Shown here: positions 61,670 through 64,000 of the stretch, piece by piece
Position numbering within the stretch: the stretch's first letter is position 1
Layout of the letters: each line of letters begins with the position of its first letter
Origin: Epithemia pelagica
Lineage: Eukaryota; Bacillariophyta; Bacillariophyceae; Surirellales; Surirellaceae
Length of the DNA stretch: 64,000 nucleotides
Assembly (NCBI GenBank): GCA_946965045.2
Contig: OX337240.1
Span: forward strand, 124,001-188,000
Direction of reading: 5' to 3'
Translations under genes and position numbers: made by a program
The notes under the pieces: model-generated
Seen by the model: only the letters and a program-made list of their open reading frames with translations
The model's database searches: none
Told to the model about the DNA's origin: nothing

Positions 61670-62964
61670 TATCCGAATAGTCGGCGGACAAAGTCTTGGA
61701 GGGCATGCATGCCGAAGCGATTAATCTCGTGCAGCAATTGTTAATAAAAATTTGGTTTTGGAGATTCCCAGTCGAGCCGCTTCCAATCAAGTCTATGCGG
61801 CCGAATGTGATTGCATTGTCTTGGGATCCAAACGCATTCGATTGCGAACCGCTGAACGCATGGCATTGCAAGCCCGCGATGTCATGTTGGCACTTTTGTC
61901 ACGACGAACCACATGAGCAAAGCCCTCTTGTACTATCATGGATCGGCCCACCGAATGCCGCAACGAGTTTGGCGGTATCCACTGCCCCTGGACAATGATA
62001 CCACCACCACCACCTTCTCCAAACCAGCAAGCAAAACCACTCAACCTAATCGTCGTGGCATTGAAGTTTGGACCACCCCTTGCATTGTAACCTGTTTTGG
62101 CCAACAGTTGTTGGCGCAGTGTAGCATGTTGCTCAATCCGGCCAATCCGCAATTGTCGGGGTTGTCGCAATTTCCCTATTTTCCGCGAGGAGGTCCCGTG
62201 CCAGCTTCCGACATAAAACCATGCACAAGGATTGGCAACCCTTGGGCCATGTCAGTGCGTGGGGTGGCATGGAAGTGGGATCGGGCATGATGTATGCCGT
62301 GTCCGTCATTGATGGCCTCGTCCATCAATTGGGAGGATGGAAATTGCGAGCCGCCTGTCAGTGGCATCAACTACAAGCGCATGTGCGACAATCCAGTGGA
62401 TTCTGGGGCGAGAAACCGGACCACCACACTACTTCCACGACCACTCCTACTCAATCGTCGTCGTCGTCGTCCCAACGTCCCATGGTCGAGGCGTGTCCCA
62501 TGGGACACGTGGTAGAAACCACGCAGGCCTGCGACGCCTTGCTCCACCACTCTGCCGCCATTTGGCATACTGCACCGCCTTTTTGTCGGCATCACGACCA
62601 GCCGGAACAGCGTCTCGCCCAGCAATCGGCCTTGAATCATCACCACCATTCCACCAACCAGAACAACCACAACAATAAGGAAATTCGATTGGCCGTGCCC
62701 TTGGTGGGTGCCGGTGCACGAGGATTTTCCGTCGACGTGGCGATTCACGTTGCGGCGCAAGTCTGTGCCGATTGGATGTTGGAACATACAGCCACCACCA
62801 ACGACAAGGATAGCAAGAAGAAGGACAATTCTCCACACACGGACCATGTTGGTACCATCACCTACACCACGGTCGTATTTGGACTCTTGGAACCAGCCCA
62901 TGCCAAACAAGTGGTGGCCGCTCTGACGGGGAGATTTGAATCACAACCACATGAAGAAGAATGA
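61670..62964 (+). pseudogene. Macro-domain protein with frameshifts
   Basis: Recognisable pieces occur in successive frames: ECDCIVLGSKRIRLRTAERMALQARDVML (about 61.8-61.9 kb); IEVWTTPCIVTCFGQQLLAQCSMLLNPANPQLSG with FPRGGPVP (61.91-62.2 kb; L-N-P-A-N corresponds to the N-A-A-N motif of ADP-ribose-binding macro domains); then, in another frame from 62221, MHKDWQPLGHVSAWGGMEVGSGMMY...SVIDGLVHQLGG and LAVPLVGAGARGFSVDVAIHVAAQVC, the phosphate-binding loop region. At least two frameshifts break it. An intact relative would bind or hydrolyse ADP-ribose derivatives. His/Ser/Gln-rich inserts interrupt the second half. Confidence 0.6.
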
Positions 62965-63537
62965 TTGAATCGATTGGCCGTGCTCTTGGTGGGTGCCGGT
63001 GCACGAGGATTTCCCGTCGACGTGGCGATTCACGTTGCGGCGCAAGTCTGTGCCGATTGGATGTTGGAACATACAGCCACCACCAACGACAAGGATAGCA
63101 AGAAGAAGGACAATTCTACACACACGGCAACCATGTTGGTACCATCACCAACACCATGGTCGTATTTGGACTCTTGGAACCAGCCCATGCCAAACAAGTG
63201 GTGGCCGCTCTGACGGGGAGATTTGAATCACAACCACATGAAGAAGAATGATTGAATCGATTGGCCGTGCCCTTGGTGGGTGCAGGTGCACGAGGATTTC
63301 CCGTCGACGTGGCGATTCACGTTGCGGCGCAAGTCTGTGCCGATTGCATGTTGGAACATACAGCCACCACCAACGACAAGGATAGCAAGAAGAAGGACAA
63401 TTCTCCACACACGGACCATGTTGGTACCATCACCAACACCATGGTCGTATTTGGACTCTTGGAACCAGCCCATGCCAAACAATTGGTGGCCGCTCTGACG
63501 GGGAGATTGGAATCACAACCACATGAAGAAGAATGAT
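62687..63537 (+). repeat. About 286-bp tandem triplication of the macro gene 3' end
   Basis: Three copies start at GATTGGCCGTGC (62687, 62972, 63259; spacings 285 and 287 bp), each ending in CACATGAAGAAGAATGATTGAA. They encode RLAV(P/L)LVGAGARGF...PHEEE and differ by few bases. The second copy has small indels (an extra CA near 63127) that break its frame, while the third is open to its stop. Confidence 0.92.
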
Positions 63538-63785
63538 TGAAGAAAAGGTGTGCTAGGTAGTTTTCCAAGTTTTCTCGTCACAGACTCTGCACCAAAACCT
63601 GAGGAACAACAGTTTTGTCGGTCGTGGACACTCCCGTATCGACTACCTATACTCCAAAACCCAAACAGTTGTGCAAGAAACAACCAGGAGAACGACCCAG
63701 AAGAACACGACTGTCCGACTCCTTCGATGGAACCATCTTCCCCACACTGCAACGGCACAAAACGATAAACCACCAACCATCCTCC
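63538..63785. other. Short intergenic gap
   Basis: About 250 bp between the triplication and the last gene. No feature is recognised. Confidence 0.5.
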
Positions 63786-64000
63786 ATGGAGCAGCCGCAG
63801 CCAAATCATCCAGAGGACCAACCACCACATCAAGTGACGTCCTTTTCCCGCGTCTTGCAGCAATTACACAAGGCGTGTTGTCAGAGTGACCTGGACGATA
63901 CCACGACGTATCCCTGCATGTCTTTGCCGATCAACAAGGCTTGGTGGCTTTCAGTCATTATGATGTATGGTTGGGATTGGAACGATGGACAAAGCCACTC
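63786..64000 (+). CDS. Hypothetical protein, N-terminal fragment (runs off window)
   Basis: The ATG at 63786 opens a frame of 71 codons to the window edge: MEQPQPNHPEDQPPHQVTSF, then SRVLQQLHKACCQSDLDD, TYPCMSLPINKAWWLSVIMMYGWDWN. The start region is Pro/Gln-rich and the rest looks like folded protein. The family is not recognised. Confidence 0.45.
   Translation, partial: MEQPQPNHPEDQPPHQVTSFSRVLQQLHKACCQSDLDDTTTYPCMSLPINKAWWLSVIMMYGWDWNDGQSH

Noticed and set aside
1-64000. tRNA, rRNA, snRNA or bacterial-type operon signals
   Set aside because: No cloverleaf, rRNA-like or Shine-Dalgarno/operon structure was recognised on either strand; spliced genes and LTR elements show a nuclear eukaryotic context.

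Overview
The window looks like nuclear DNA of a pennate diatom or a close stramenopile relative; this is an inference. Supporting signs are short GT-AG introns of 64-127 bp, Ty1/copia elements of the diatom (CoDi-like) type, a plant-type vacuolar sorting receptor with a PA domain, a phytyl-ester-synthase-like plastid enzyme, and secreted proteins rich in Gly/Lys. There are no operons or bacterial signals. Host genes are sparse and many are broken by insertions, local duplications, an inversion or small frameshifts.

Layout. 1-3811: 5' half of a minus-strand copia-type retrotransposon (extra ORF, gag, start of pol), which abuts and truncates a glutaredoxin-DEP gene (3781-4547). 5.6-14.6 kb: a cluster of small membrane proteins of the interferon-inducible Ifi-6-16/ISG12 type (three intact-looking copies, one drifted copy, one frameshifted copy, one remnant), with a phytyl ester synthase-like gene (9887-12667) in the middle. 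A further broken copy lies at 25.65-25.93 kb inside a segmental duplication. 15.8-24.7 kb: a vacuolar sorting receptor whose N- and C-terminal halves are separated by a foldback MITE and a 6.9-kb element (13-bp terminal inverted repeats, two convergent spliced transcription units). 27.6-34.0 kb: a small secreted protein, a perfect-looking 86-bp-arm hairpin, a cytochrome P450, and a protein kinase with a nonsense codon. 34088-40374: a complete and very young copia retrotransposon with nearly identical LTRs. 41.5-47.3 kb: a secreted repeat protein, a MITE with TA target duplication, a SET-domain gene carrying an internal inversion, and an amino-acid-transporter relic with five 189-bp repeats. 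47.57-61.0 kb: a DDE-like transposase gene carrying a 10-kb CACTA-like transposon; removing that transposon plus one TA restores the reading frame exactly. 61.6-64 kb: a degraded macro-domain gene with its 3' part triplicated, and the start of another gene.

Most unusual points: (1) the expanded Ifi-6-16-like family, in which the membrane core is bracketed by CxxC pairs at both ends; (2) gag and pol in the same frame separated by a single UGA in two different retrotransposons, one with a GC-rich stem-loop 8 nt after the stop; (3) a CACTA-like element carrying an aminotransferase-like cargo gene. All calls come from reading the sequence; no database search was run.
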